This document shows positions 45,455 to 54,285 of a DNA stretch of 64,000 nucleotides, in pieces. The stretch's first letter is position 1, and the number at the start of each line of letters is the position of its first letter. Under the pieces are notes generated by a model. That model ran no database searches, was not told the DNA's origin, and worked only from the letters and a program-made list of their open reading frames with translations. This DNA is from G016756615 sp050958605 (GTDB lineage Bacteria; Pseudomonadota; Alphaproteobacteria; Rhizobiales; Rhizobiaceae): positions 434,001 to 498,000 of the forward strand of contig NZ_JBJHDO010000002.1 in NCBI RefSeq assembly GCF_050958605.1, written 5' to 3'. Made by a program: the position numbers and the translations under genes.

Positions 45455-46465
45455 TTGGCCCAATTCGAACAAGATTACCGCGGCGGGCGAGACGGCGAGT
45501 GGTTGAATGTGCTGCCACTGAGCCCGGACGAGGCGAAAAAGTGCAAAGCCGTAAGCTTCCCATTTCGGACCCGTCAGTTCCGAGATGAAGATAGAAGAAA
45601 TAGCCTTTCACGAACCCGAACGGTCGACATTATCGAAAGATTTCGGGTCGTACGGGGGACTGGCAGAGCCTGCATCGACGGGCTGCGCGGCGTCGTGGAT
45701 AGCCCATCGGATTATTGGTGCCTCGTCGTTTCTCCTTGCCGGACAGCCGGTTCCATCCTGGCGGAAGAAAGGCCGGCGGGGCTCTATGAATTGTATTTCC
45801 AGCCGCTGAGCCGCTGCGATGAAGGCGCTTTCGGTGCTGCGTCCGTCCTGATGGTGCTCTTTCCGGCTGAAATGTTCGTCGAATACTCAGCGGCCATGGA
45901 AAAGGTCCGCTTCCGGGTTCCGGATACGGGGCTCGGGGCTCTCCTCGTGGATTACATGCTGCTCCTTGAACAGCGTCTGCCGACCCTGAGCGAAGACGAG
46001 CTGCGGCCGCTCCTAAGCGCGACGAGGGTGTTGATCGGCGCATGCCTGGGGGGCAAGTCCCACAGCGACGAGGAACCCGGCCAAAGGCGCCACGGCTCGC
46101 GCATGCAACGCGCGCACGAGCTTATCCGGGAAAATCTGCATTCGCCGACTTTCGGAGAGGCAGATATCCGGCGTACCCTGGGGATATCGCGGTCGAGCCT
46201 CTATCGACTCTTCAATTCTTTGGGCGGCGTGAAGCGTTGCATCCAGCGCGAGCGCCTTGCACAGGCGCGCACACTGCTTGCCGACCCGGTCAACGAAAAA
46301 CCCATCTTCAAGATCGCGGAAGAGCTCTGTTTTTGCGACGCCTCCAGCTTCAGCCGCGCGTTCAGGAACGAGTTCGGTATCAGCCCCCGAGCCGTTCGGA
46401 ACCATTGCGACAACTATGGCCGACCGCTTGTCAGGCATATACGGCCCAAAATCGGAGATTCTTGA
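45455..46465 (+). CDS. AraC-family transcriptional regulator
   Basis: About 336 residues. No ATG start exists; TTG at 45455 has GAGGA 5 bases upstream, TTG 45431 is the alternative. C-terminal AraC double helix-turn-helix: RTLGISRSSLYRLFNSLGGV then IFKIAEELCFCDASSFSRAF with the usual RNEFGISPRAVR. N-terminal about 200 residues belong to an AraC-binding-like sensor (RACIDGLRGVVDSPSDYWCL). Ligand unknown. Its stop overlaps the start of a small membrane protein. The upstream gap 45218-45454 has no gene. Confidence 0.85.
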   Translation: MAQFEQDYRGGRDGEWLNVLPLSPDEAKKCKAVSFPFRTRQFRDEDRRNSLSRTRTVDIIERFRVVRGTGRACIDGLRGVVDSPSDYWCLVVSPCRTAGSILAEERPAGLYELYFQPLSRCDEGAFGAASVLMVLFPAEMFVEYSAAMEKVRFRVPDTGLGALLVDYMLLLEQRLPTLSEDELRPLLSATRVLIGACLGGKSHSDEEPGQRRHGSRMQRAHELIRENLHSPTFGEADIRRTLGISRSSLYRLFNSLGGVKRCIQRERLAQARTLLADPVNEKPIFKIAEELCFCDASSFSRAFRNEFGISPRAVRNHCDNYGRPLVRHIRPKIGDS

Positions 46466-46626
46466 TGAACAAACTCATCGGACTGGCCGCAATCGTCCTC
46501 GGCTTTCTGGCGACAGCCGCAGGCTACAGGTATAGCGCACCGGGATATTACGCGGGTGGGATCGCGCTTGTCCTGATCGGATTGATCTTCCTGGTGCTGA
46601 AGATCGCTCGTCGCAACCAGAATTGA
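46465..46626 (+). CDS. Small two-helix membrane protein
   Basis: 53 residues beginning MNKLIGLAAIVLGFLATAAG, with two hydrophobic helices and a basic tail KIARRNQN. It starts on the last A of the AraC gene's TGA (TGATG overlap), so it is very likely translationally coupled to it. No family recognised. GGAG lies about 8 bases upstream (46453-46456). Downstream 46627-46803 holds no gene. Confidence 0.65.
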   Translation: MNKLIGLAAIVLGFLATAAGYRYSAPGYYAGGIALVLIGLIFLVLKIARRNQN

Positions 46627-46803
46627 GATAGCTGGGAGTCGCGGCCGGCGACAACAGGCACGAGTCGTTCACTTTCTTGAACCGTCGGATGTAGTCGGGT
46701 AGGGGATGCGCTGGTGGGCACGGCTGGCGTGCTCCGGCATATTTCATCCGACCGCTTGCACGCCTCGGCGTAGTCTATGTCTTGAGCGGTTCAAGGAGAT
46801 GGG

Positions 46804-47277
46804 ATGTCCAAGGCGACACGGGCGACCAAAATACTCGAGCAGGCGGGAGTCGCGTTTACCGTTCATGCCTACGACTACGATCCCAATGCCGACCACATCG
46901 GTCTTCATGCGGCCGAAGCGCTACGCGAACCGCCGGAACGAGTGCTCAAGACCCTGATGGCGCTGGTCGATGGCAAGCCCGTCTGCGTGATCGTGCCTTC
47001 CAACCGCGATGTGTCGATGAAGAAGCTGGCGGCCGCGTTCGGTGGAAAATCGGCGGAAATGATGAAACCTGCCGCTGCCGAGCGGATCTCCGGCTACAAG
47101 GTCGGGGGCATAAGCCCCTTCGGCCAGACGCGAAAACTACCGAGCGCGATCGAGGCGCAAGCGTTGGCTCAAGATCTGGTGTACGTCAATGGAGGTCAGC
47201 GCGGACTCCAGGTTCGGCTGAGGCCGCAGGACATAGTCGCTCTGCTTGATTCCGTCGTGTCGGCTGTCGTCGCATAG
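46804..47277 (+). CDS. ybaK: Cys-tRNA(Pro) deacylase YbaK/EbsC
   Basis: 157 residues of the YbaK/ProX editing fold: HAYDYDPNADHIGLHAAEAL, RVLKTLMALVDGKPVCVIVP with the conserved Lys, SMKKLAAAFGGKSAEMM and GGISPFGQTRKLP. Hydrolyses Cys mischarged on tRNA(Pro). GGAGATGGG leader before the ATG. Stands alone. Confidence 0.93.
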   Translation: MSKATRATKILEQAGVAFTVHAYDYDPNADHIGLHAAEALREPPERVLKTLMALVDGKPVCVIVPSNRDVSMKKLAAAFGGKSAEMMKPAAAERISGYKVGGISPFGQTRKLPSAIEAQALAQDLVYVNGGQRGLQVRLRPQDIVALLDSVVSAVVA

Positions 47278-47368
47278 GCGCTTCGCGGCGGGAGCGGCAT
47301 CCAGTGCCCCTTGCGCGTGACGCTTCGGCGCGCAAGGATCGCTTCAGCCAAACAGGGAGGTTACCGCG

Positions 47369-48238
47369 ATGTCGCTTCAGGGCAGGACGCTTTTCATGTC
47401 GGGCGGATCGCGGGGCATCGGCCTGGCGATCGCGCTGCGGGCGGCGCGCGACGGTGCAAATGTCACCATCGCGGCCAAAACCGCCGAGCCACACCCGAAG
47501 CTGCCGGGCACGATCTACACGGCGGCGGAAGAGATCGAGCGAGCCGGCGGCAAGGCATTGCCCGTGATCTGCGATATTCGCGACGAATCCCAGGTGGCGC
47601 AGGCGGTCGAAAAAACCGTCGAGGCCTTCGGCGGCATCGATATCTGCGTCAACAATGCCAGTGCGATCCAGCTCACCGGGACGCTCGAAACGGACATGAA
47701 GCGTTTCGACTTGATGCATCAGATCAACACGCGCGGCACCTTCCTGGTGTCGAAGATGTGCATTCCGCATCTGAAGAAGGCGGTGAACCCGCATATCCTC
47801 AACCTCGCGCCGCCGCTCGACATGGCCGCCAAATGGTTCAAGAATCACGTCGCCTATACGATGGCGAAGTTCGGCATGTCGATGTGCACGCTAGGGATGA
47901 GCGCCGAATTCGCCAGGGATGGCGTCGCCGTCAATTCTCTGTGGCCCCTGACGGCAATCGACACCGCGGCGGTTCGCAATCTGCTGGGCGGCGCCAAGTT
48001 GGCGGAGATGAGCCGTTCGCCAGACATCATGGCGGACGCGGCCTATGCGATCGTAACGACACCCTCACGCGAGTGCACCGGTAACTTCTTCATTGACGAA
48101 TTGGTGCTTCGTGAAGGAGGCGTAACCGATTTCTCGAAATATGCGCCGGGTGCCGAGGGCCCACTCGGCGCCGACTTCTTCGTACCGGATGAAATTTTCG
48201 AGGCGGTTCCGACCAAGGTCGTACGCGCATTCGGTTAG
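47369..48238 (+). CDS. Short-chain dehydrogenase, HSDL2-like
   Basis: 289 residues. NADP-binding TxxxGxG-like segment SGGSRGIGLAIALRAARDGA, NNAS motif (CVNNASAIQLTGT), and a substrate segment with YTMAKFGMS, the YxxxK catalytic pair. The catalytic Ser position reads NLAPPLDMAA rather than the usual xSS, as in the HSDL2-like/SDR subfamily with NLSPPL. The C-terminal 40 residues (SKYAPGAEGPLGADFFVPD) are typical of this bacterial subgroup. Substrate unknown. Confidence 0.87.
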   Translation: MSLQGRTLFMSGGSRGIGLAIALRAARDGANVTIAAKTAEPHPKLPGTIYTAAEEIERAGGKALPVICDIRDESQVAQAVEKTVEAFGGIDICVNNASAIQLTGTLETDMKRFDLMHQINTRGTFLVSKMCIPHLKKAVNPHILNLAPPLDMAAKWFKNHVAYTMAKFGMSMCTLGMSAEFARDGVAVNSLWPLTAIDTAAVRNLLGGAKLAEMSRSPDIMADAAYAIVTTPSRECTGNFFIDELVLREGGVTDFSKYAPGAEGPLGADFFVPDEIFEAVPTKVVRAFG

Positions 48239-48289
48239 AAGATTGGGCGACTTCGCCGTACGCTTCCTGGCCCCACTTAAATTAAATCC

Positions 48290-48823
48290 TCAGAGGCCGG
48301 GCTCCTCGACGGCTCCCTTCTTGCTTCCCTTGGCGAGCGCCATGATACGGTCGATATAGGCAAGCAGCAGCGCCGAGGCTACGAAGGTCAGGTGCATGAT
48401 GGTCAGCCACATCAACTGCACCGGCGTGAAGCTGGCATGATTGAGGAAGACCTGCAGCAGATGGATCGAGGAGATGGCGACGATCGTCGACGCCACCTTG
48501 ATCTTCAACGAGCCGACATCAATGGTGCCCAACCAGTGCACTTCGCCCTCGTGATTGTCGAAGCGGCTGACGAAATTCTCGTAACCCGAAATGATCACCA
48601 TCACGACCAGGCTGGCGACCAGCGCGGCGTCGATCAGGCCGAGCATCTTCAGGATCGTGTCGGTGTCGGCCATGGTCATCGCCGAGGTGGCGAATTCGAA
48701 GAGCTTCTTGCTGAAGGTCAATGCATAGATGGCCAGCGCTACGGCGAGGCCGAGATAGAACACCACGAGCAGCCATCGCGATGCGAGGACGACGGATTCG
48801 ATCAGGAGTTCGAGGCGCTTCAT
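48290..48823 (-). CDS. YqhA/UPF0114 family membrane protein
   Basis: 177 residues, four membrane helices. Family signatures: LIESVVLASRWLLVVFYLGL at the start, DAALVASLVVMVIISGYENF, and GSLKIKVASTIVAISSIHLL. Function unknown across the family. Length is typical (160-180). Alone on the minus strand. Confidence 0.92.
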   Translation of the reverse strand: MKRLELLIESVVLASRWLLVVFYLGLAVALAIYALTFSKKLFEFATSAMTMADTDTILKMLGLIDAALVASLVVMVIISGYENFVSRFDNHEGEVHWLGTIDVGSLKIKVASTIVAISSIHLLQVFLNHASFTPVQLMWLTIMHLTFVASALLLAYIDRIMALAKGSKKGAVEEPGL

Positions 48824-49168
48824 ACGGTAATTCCGGTCGTGTGGAAGGGATTTTTAAGTTGCGGGAGCCGGCTGGCTGTACAGGTCCAGCGGCTACGATC
48901 AATGCCGATTTGCTGTCCAGTGATTTGGCTTGGAAACCTGAACCCGCGCTTTGGAATATCGCGCATTCAGAATTCCCAGCCGTGCGGGTTCTTATGTCAG
49001 GCCAAGAAAGGCTGATTGCAAGGGGGAAAAGGTGCCCGGCCGGCTTACTGCAGTGCCGGCCGGGGCGCTTGCCCATCCCCCGGGCCGGAGGATGAGGCAG
49101 GGAGGCTGGCTCATAGCATTGCTATGAGGCGGTTCCGTGGCGGGGCAAAACTCTCCCTTTGACTATCG
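48824..49168. other. Gene-free region with two hairpins
   Basis: 345 bases with no supported gene. A GC-rich inverted repeat CCCGGCCGGC / GCCGGCCGGG lies near 49036-49065, and CTCATAGC-ATT-GCTATGAG at 49110-49128. Neither has a T-run. They sit about 40-130 bases past the OmpA-type gene's stop and may stabilise or end its mRNA. Confidence 0.4.
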
Positions 49169-51082
49169 CTACTTAGCGCTGGCCACCGGCGCGACCAGTG
49201 GCGTGATCCGGCGGATCGCGACGCGCCGATTCTGGCGTTCGGGCTCCTCGGTATTAACCTTCAGATATTGCTCGCCGTACCCCTGGGTGGACAGGTTCTC
49301 GGGCGGGATGCCGAAGACGCTGGTGAGTGCTTCGGCGACCGACTCGGCGCGTCGATCCGACAAAGCGAGATTGGCCACGTCGGAGCCGACAGCGTCGGTG
49401 TGCCCCTCGATCAGGAAGGTCTCGGCCGGATTCCTGGCGAGCAGTTTCTCCATCGCCGTCGCGACGCCTTCCAGCCGCCGGACCTCGCTTTCGGGAATGG
49501 CGGCCGAGCCGAACTCGAATGTGATCGTGTCGAGATCGACACGGCGCGTCTTGTCGCGGATCCGGGCAGAGCGCTTGACCTCGTCGATCGAATAAAGGCG
49601 TTCGACGCGCTCCACCGGCGGCTGTTCGAGGAAGGCGTAGTAGGCGTCGGGGTTGTCCACCTCCTCGGCATCGAGAATATACTCGTCCTCCGGGATGGTC
49701 AGGCGCAGCGGCGGCAGGTCGAGACCGGGATCCCGCCATTCGCCGACACGATCGAAATCGGCATCCTCGACATAGACGAGAACATATTCGCGGTCGTCGG
49801 GCGCGATGCGCGAACGGCGAATGACATCGCCGTAGCGATTGCGGATGGTTACGACGCGGCTGCCGTCTTCGCGAAGGATCACCTCGCGGGTTCGGCCGCG
49901 CGGCAGCTCTTCGTAATAGACGTCGCGGGCATCGCGGGCGATACGCGGCCGGTCATTGCTCTCGACGATGACCTGGTGATCGACCTCGATGACGACGCGA
50001 TCGCCGATCTCGCGGACGACCTTGGCCCCTTGTGGGCGTTCACGCACCGGATCTTCCGGCCGCCTTTCGATGCGTCGGCCTTCCTCCGCCGTAACCGGCT
50101 GGAGTTGGGCCGGCCGCACCTCTTGTTGCGCCGAACCGTCGTCGGCAGGCAGCACTGACGGTTCGGTCGATTGGGCAGGTGCGGGCGCTGCCCCGGGTGG
50201 CGTCGCGTCGCCGGGAGCCGTCGGCGTGGTGGGTACGGGCGTCGCGTCATCGGTCGTGGGTGACCGCTTCTGGCTGTCGAGTATGGGAGCCGACGTGCCT
50301 ATCCCTGCTTCGCCCGGCTGGGTGTCTGGTTTCTCCTCTCCAGCGGGTGCTTGCTGTGCCGGCGCCTGCTCCTGGGCCTCATCAGGCGTAGGCTGTGCCG
50401 GTGCCGGCTCCGGAGCGGGGGCTGGCTGCGGCGCCACGTCGGGGGTTGTTGGCTCCTCCTCAGTCGGAGACGGCTCAGGCGCCTTCCCGGGCGCAGCCTC
50501 TTCAGGCTGGGTTTCGGGTGTCGGCGTCGGGGCCGATTCGGCCGGAGCAGGGGAGGGCTCGGGCGCCTTCTCCGGCGTAGGCTGTTCCGGCGCGGCTTCC
50601 GGAGTGGGCGCTTTCTCGGGAGCTGGCTCGGGCTGCTCCTGGCTTTCAGCCTCAGGCTCCCCTGCAGGTCCGCTTTGTTCCGCGGCAGGGCGCTTGTCGG
50701 CCGGTTGTTCCGAGGACGGCTGTTCGGCGGCCGGCTCGGAAGGTTCGGCTTTGGGCTCCGGCTCGCGAGCTTCCTCTTCGGAGCCGCGCTCGGGCGCGGG
50801 CTCCTCGGTGGCGGGCTGCTCTTGTTCCGGTTGGGATTCCTGCGGAGCTGCTTCAGGCTGTTGGGCTTCAGGCTGCTCCGCCGGCCCCGCTCCTTGAGGT
50901 GCTTCTTCCGTCGGGGACGACTCTTCCGGCTTTTTGCCGGAATCTTCGGCCTGCGCCAGGATGACCGGTGCCGAATCTGCAGGCAAAGTCGTGCGGGGTG
51001 CTGCCGCCGCTGCCGCAAATGCTCCACCGGTCATCAAGAGCCCGATGGCGGTTCCAGCCAAGATCCGGGTCTGGCATTTCAT
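49169..51082 (-). CDS. OmpA-family protein with long Pro/Glu-rich region
   Basis: 637 residues from the ATG at 51082 (AGGAG 9 bases upstream). Signal peptide (MKCQTRILAGTAIGLLMTGG, cleavage near AFA-A). Residues about 45-300 are low-complexity Pro/Glu/Ala/Gln (PEEAPQGAGPAEQPEAQQPE-like), then a unique region rich in charged beta sequence (VVREIGDRVVIEVDHQVIVE). The C-terminal 110 residues form an OmpA peptidoglycan-binding domain: ITFEFGSAAIPESEVRRLEG, LIEGHTDAVGSDVANLALSD, RRAESVAEAL. It likely spans the periplasm and ties outer layers to peptidoglycan. The GC skew creates long opposite-strand frames that are not genes. Confidence 0.9.
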   Translation of the reverse strand: MKCQTRILAGTAIGLLMTGGAFAAAAAAPRTTLPADSAPVILAQAEDSGKKPEESSPTEEAPQGAGPAEQPEAQQPEAAPQESQPEQEQPATEEPAPERGSEEEAREPEPKAEPSEPAAEQPSSEQPADKRPAAEQSGPAGEPEAESQEQPEPAPEKAPTPEAAPEQPTPEKAPEPSPAPAESAPTPTPETQPEEAAPGKAPEPSPTEEEPTTPDVAPQPAPAPEPAPAQPTPDEAQEQAPAQQAPAGEEKPDTQPGEAGIGTSAPILDSQKRSPTTDDATPVPTTPTAPGDATPPGAAPAPAQSTEPSVLPADDGSAQQEVRPAQLQPVTAEEGRRIERRPEDPVRERPQGAKVVREIGDRVVIEVDHQVIVESNDRPRIARDARDVYYEELPRGRTREVILREDGSRVVTIRNRYGDVIRRSRIAPDDREYVLVYVEDADFDRVGEWRDPGLDLPPLRLTIPEDEYILDAEEVDNPDAYYAFLEQPPVERVERLYSIDEVKRSARIRDKTRRVDLDTITFEFGSAAIPESEVRRLEGVATAMEKLLARNPAETFLIEGHTDAVGSDVANLALSDRRAESVAEALTSVFGIPPENLSTQGYGEQYLKVNTEEPERQNRRVAIRRITPLVAPVASAK

Positions 51083-51226
51083 AGGCAAGTTCTCCTGTTA
51101 TGGTCGTCCCGTCGCCTGCGACAATCGCAAACATGTCCGTTTGTTCCTGCGCGGCCGGCAATTGGGCCTTTACCGGGCGATTGCTGGGCGGCTTTTGGGC
51201 GGCTGTGGAGAGCTGTCGGACGCTCA

Positions 51227-51733
51227 ATGCAGGGAAAAAACGGCGGACGCCTTGACCGCGAGGCCCCGGAGCGCGACATCCCACGCATGGAAGCGCCTTT
51301 CTGGAAAACGAAGACACTGGAGGAGATGACCTCGGCCGAGTGGGAATCGCTCTGCGACGGCTGCGGCAAATGCTGTCTCGCCAAGCTCGAGGACGAGGAT
51401 ACGGGCGACATCTATTGGACGACGGTCGGTTGCAGGCTTTTCGATCCGCAAACATGCCGATGCACCGACTATGCCAATCGGCTGGAGAAGGTCCCGGACT
51501 GCGTCGGCCTGACCCCGACAAACGTGCGGGAGATCGCGTGGCTGCCATCGACCTGTGCCTATCGGCTGATCGCCGAAGGCCACGATCTCTATTGGTGGCA
51601 CCCGCTGGTCTCGGGCAGCCGCGAGACCGTTCATGAGGCGGGCATTTCGGTGCGCGGGCGAGTCACCGCCTCCGAGAGCGACCTCGCCGAGCCTGAAGAT
51701 TATTTCGACTACATGCTGGAATTCGAGCCCTGA
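51227..51733 (+). CDS. YcgN/UPF0260 cysteine-cluster protein
   Basis: 168 residues from ATG 51227; ATG 51287 (MEAPFWK) is the alternative. Starts of the family fold: PFWKTKTLEEMTSAEWESLC then DGCGKCCLAKLEDEDTG, and GCRLFDPQTCRCTDYANR: eight or so cysteines of the UPF0126/YkgJ-like Fe-S/Zn cluster family. Function unknown. It is followed after 20 bases by the SnoaL-like gene, possibly one operon. Confidence 0.88.
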   Translation: MQGKNGGRLDREAPERDIPRMEAPFWKTKTLEEMTSAEWESLCDGCGKCCLAKLEDEDTGDIYWTTVGCRLFDPQTCRCTDYANRLEKVPDCVGLTPTNVREIAWLPSTCAYRLIAEGHDLYWWHPLVSGSRETVHEAGISVRGRVTASESDLAEPEDYFDYMLEFEP

Positions 51734-51753
51734 CGGCAGGAGGAGCGACCGGA

Positions 51754-52167
51754 ATGAGCGAAGCTTCCACGCGTCAACTGATCGAAACCTATCTGCGAGC
51801 CTTCAACGCAGGCGACCATGAGACGATGCTGGCCTGCCTCGCCGACAATGTCGCCCATGACATGAGCGAGAGTGGACGCGAGATCGGCAAGGACAAGTTC
51901 CGATGGTCACTCGGCATGCAGACACGCTATTTCCGCGAAACGGCGTCCGATATCGCGATCATGGTGGCCGAAGACGGCGGACGCGCGGCGGCCGAATTCA
52001 CCCTGCGCGGCACCTATGTTTCGACACGGGCAGGACTGCCGGCGGCGAGCGGCCAGTCCTATTCGCTGCTTGCCGGCATTTTCTTCGAGATCGACGACGG
52101 CCTGTTCTCGCGTGTCACCGAATATCGCGATCTGGCCGGCTGGAATGCTCAACTCGCCAAGAGCTGA
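51754..52167 (+). CDS. SnoaL/NTF2-like protein
   Basis: 137 residues of the cone-shaped SnoaL-like fold: TRQLIETYLRAFNAGDHETM, LADNVAHDMSESGREIGKDK, and FFEIDDGLFSRVTEYRDLAGW. Members are small hydrolases, isomerases or binding proteins. The ketosteroid-isomerase-like family annotation is by pattern only, and catalytic residues cannot be assigned. AGGAGGAGCG is well spaced before the ATG. Confidence 0.85.
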   Translation: MSEASTRQLIETYLRAFNAGDHETMLACLADNVAHDMSESGREIGKDKFRWSLGMQTRYFRETASDIAIMVAEDGGRAAAEFTLRGTYVSTRAGLPAASGQSYSLLAGIFFEIDDGLFSRVTEYRDLAGWNAQLAKS

Positions 52168-52201
52168 TATTCCCCTATCCGGCCGACGCACATTCCCTTG
52201 A

Positions 52202-52241
52202 AGATGAACGCCCGATGAACGGGGGATTCGTGGACGGTTCA
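52202..52241 (+). promoter_or_regulatory. Upstream element of secreted gene copy 2: direct repeats of TGAACG
   Basis: AGATGAACGCCCGATGAACGG (52202-52222) holds two TGAACG repeats 11 bases apart, and GGTTCA follows at 52236-52241. The same pattern and spacing recurs before copy 3. Direct repeats one helical turn apart suit an OmpR-family response regulator; this is inference. Confidence 0.45.
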
Positions 52242-52308
52242 GCTTGCGTCTGCCAGGACGCGTTGTCTCGGCGACGAAAGATCAGAGGATTCCGTGAGGA
52301 GAATGACG

Positions 52309-52710
52309 ATGCTCGACACGCTCAGGACCGCCGGACTTTCAGCAGCCATCGGATTTTCCGCGTTGCTTGCAGGCCCGGCCCACGCGGACAAGCTTTATCT
52401 CGATTTCGGCGGTCCGGGCGTCGGCGTCCATGTCGATGACGATCATCGCGATCGCCGGCATCGCGGCGACGATGACGACTTGGATGACGACGACGAGCGT
52501 TGGGATCGCGACGATCGCTGGCGCCGTCATGACGAATATCGCCGTCGTTGCACGCCCGATCAGGCTCTGTGGAAGGCCGAGCGCATGGGCGTGCGCCGGG
52601 CCCGTGTCGAGGATGTGAGCCGCCGCTCCATCACCATTCGGGGCCGCTCGCACGGCGACCGCGTCTGGGTGACGTTCGCCCGCGCGCCCGGCTGTCCAAT
52701 CATCAGCTGA
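52309..52710 (+). CDS. Small secreted protein, KAERMG family (copy 2 of 3)
   Basis: 133 residues from the ATG at 52309 (GAGGAG 7 bases upstream). Signal peptide MLDTLRTAGLSAAIGFSALL to the AHA-D site. The mature N-part is a striking Asp/Arg/His-rich run (HRDRRHRGDDDDLDDDDERW), then the shared domain RRRCTPDQALWKAERMGVRR, SITIRGRSHGDRVWVTFAR and a terminal GCPIIS. Function unknown; the acidic/His stretch could bind metal. Copy 3 follows after 184 bases. Confidence 0.82.
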   Translation: MLDTLRTAGLSAAIGFSALLAGPAHADKLYLDFGGPGVGVHVDDDHRDRRHRGDDDDLDDDDERWDRDDRWRRHDEYRRRCTPDQALWKAERMGVRRARVEDVSRRSITIRGRSHGDRVWVTFARAPGCPIIS

Positions 52711-52790
52711 TATTCTCCGAACGAGCCCCAAAGCAAGCCTGAAGGCCGGGCTACCGGGCTTTCCCCGTCTCCGTCGTGTCCCGGCAAGAA

Positions 52791-52830
52791 AGATGAACGT
52801 TCGATAAACGGTCGGTTCCGGAATGGTTCA
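52791..52830 (+). promoter_or_regulatory. Upstream element of secreted gene copy 3
   Basis: AGATGAACGTTCGATAAACGG (52791-52811) and GGTTCA (52825-52830), with the same 34-base distance as before copy 2. The flanking bases differ more than the repeats do, which suggests the motif is kept by selection. Confidence 0.45.
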
Positions 52831-52893
52831 GTGACGGGGTGCCATTCTCCAGCCATCGCTTCGGCGAGACAGATACCGCCAACAGGAGAGAAG

Positions 52894-53256
52894 ATGATGT
52901 TCAACAAGCTCAGGACCGCCGTGCTTTCGGCCGTTGTTGGCCTTGGCGCACTTGCCGCCATGCCTGCCCATGCCGATGGCCTTTATCTGAATTTCGGCGG
53001 CAATGGCCCCGGTGCGGGCTTCTATATCGGCGACGGTCCACGGTATCATCGCGATAGGGACCGGCGTCATGGCCGGCACGATTTCCGTCATCGGTGCACG
53101 CCCGAGCGCGCCCTGTGGAAAGCGGAACGCATGGGCGTCCGCCGCGCCCGGGTCGTCGATGTGGGCCACCATTCGATCAGCGTGCGCGGACGCTCCCATG
53201 GCGATCGCGTCTGGCTGAGATTCGGCCGAGCTCCGAGTTGCCCGGTCATCGGCTAA
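52894..53256 (+). CDS. Small secreted protein, KAERMG family (copy 3 of 3)
   Basis: 120 residues from ATG 52894 (CAGGAGAGAAG upstream). Signal peptide MMFNKLRTAVLSAVVGLGAL to AHA-D. The mature protein is DGLYLNFGGNGPGAGFYIGD, a His/Arg/Asp-rich run (HRDRDRRHGRHDFRHR), then CTPERALWKAERMGVRRARV, SISVRGRSHGDRVWLRFGR and SCPVIG. Closest to copy 2, from which it differs mainly by loss of the poly-Asp part. Confidence 0.82.
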   Translation: MMFNKLRTAVLSAVVGLGALAAMPAHADGLYLNFGGNGPGAGFYIGDGPRYHRDRDRRHGRHDFRHRCTPERALWKAERMGVRRARVVDVGHHSISVRGRSHGDRVWLRFGRAPSCPVIG

Positions 53257-53270
53257 CTCGGCGCATCGGC

Positions 53271-53312
53271 AACAAATCCCCCCGGAAGAGCGTCTCCGGG
53301 GGGATTTGTTTT
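53271..53312 (+). terminator. Terminator after secreted gene copy 3
   Basis: AACAAATCCCCCCGGA (53271-53286) pairs with TCCGGGGGGATTTGTT (53295-53310), an 16-bp stem with a short T-tract. It likely ends the transcript of copy 3. The following 53313-53460 holds no supported gene. Confidence 0.85.
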
Positions 53313-53460
53313 GTCCGGCTTTGTCGGATTTCAGCCAAAGCCGCTTGCCGAAACGGACACAGCGGCATTGCGGCGCTAACCTTCGGTTCGGTAAGAGCGC
53401 TACGAAAAACAAAAAACTACAGCAACGGCCCGATTTTGAAATCGGGGCCGCTGCCGTCGG

Positions 53461-54174
53461 TCACTTCAACTCGAAGGTGACGTTGACCTGCACCTTATAG
53501 GAATTCTCCCCAGCCTGGATCGGCACGGAGCCTGCGTCCTCCGCGCGCATTGCCTTGGCCATGTAGGGCATTGGCGGCCGAGCGTGGGAGCCTTCCGAGA
53601 TTTCAAGGATGCGACCGAGTTCGACACCGGCGGCCTCGGTCAGTGTGCGCGCCTTGGCGAGCGCATCGGCCACGGCTTTCTTGCGCGCGTCGGTGATGAC
53701 TGAGGAGGGGTTGTCGTTAGTGAAGGTGATGCTGCCGCCCTGGTTGACCCCGAGAGACACCGATTTATCCAGGATCTCGCCGGTCTTGGCGAGGTCGCGC
53801 ACGCGCACCGACAAGGTGTTGGTCACCTGATAGGCGGCGAGCTTCGCTTCCTGGGTGCCGTCGGGCCGGTTGGTGTAGTCGTAGCGCGGCATGATCTGCA
53901 CGCCCGCGGTCTGCAGGTCGCGCTCCTCGATACCGGCCGCCTTCATGGCGGCGATCACGGCGGCCATGGCGTTGTTGTTGGCCTCGAGCGCCTCGCGTGC
54001 CGTCGGCGCTTCGCGCATGACGGCGAGCGACAGGAGCGCCATGTCGGGTGCCACGGAAGCTTCGCCTTCGCCCGTCACCACGATCCGTGGCGTCTGCGCC
54101 GGCTCCGCCGCTCCCACGACGGTCGGAAACGCCAGCGCCGCTGCAAGCGCGAGAGCGGAATACTTCATCGTCAT
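53461..54174 (-). CDS. SIMPL-domain (DUF541) periplasmic protein
   Basis: 237 residues from ATG 54174 (GGAG 6 bases upstream; 54168 and 54186 also possible). Signal peptide ends near VVGAAE. The domain matches SIMPL/DUF541: IVVTGEGEASVAPDMALLSL, REALEANNNAMAAVIAAMKA, then TAGVQIMPRYDYTNRPDGTQ and VTNTLSVRVRDLAKTGEILD. Family members (e.g. E. coli YggE, Brucella BP26/Omp28-like) act in the periplasm with unclear role. It is BP26-like in length. Divergent from the tRNA. Confidence 0.9.
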   Translation of the reverse strand: MTMKYSALALAAALAFPTVVGAAEPAQTPRIVVTGEGEASVAPDMALLSLAVMREAPTAREALEANNNAMAAVIAAMKAAGIEERDLQTAGVQIMPRYDYTNRPDGTQEAKLAAYQVTNTLSVRVRDLAKTGEILDKSVSLGVNQGGSITFTNDNPSSVITDARKKAVADALAKARTLTEAAGVELGRILEISEGSHARPPMPYMAKAMRAEDAGSVPIQAGENSYKVQVNVTFELK

Positions 54175-54285
54175 TCTGGTCTCCATTGGTTCGCCCTGTC
54201 GGCACGCACCGCATAGGGTCCGATTATGTAGCGATTGCGGCAATGACTTGTGCGCGGGCAAAAAAGCAACTATCCAGCGCGCGTG

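Noticed and set aside
49036..49128. Terminator for the OmpA-type gene
   Set aside because: Both hairpins lack a T-run on the relevant strand, so intrinsic termination is not supported.
50351..51226. Long plus-strand extension before ycgN
   Set aside because: Antisense of the Pro/Glu-rich OmpA gene; the YcgN fold starts near 51227-51287.
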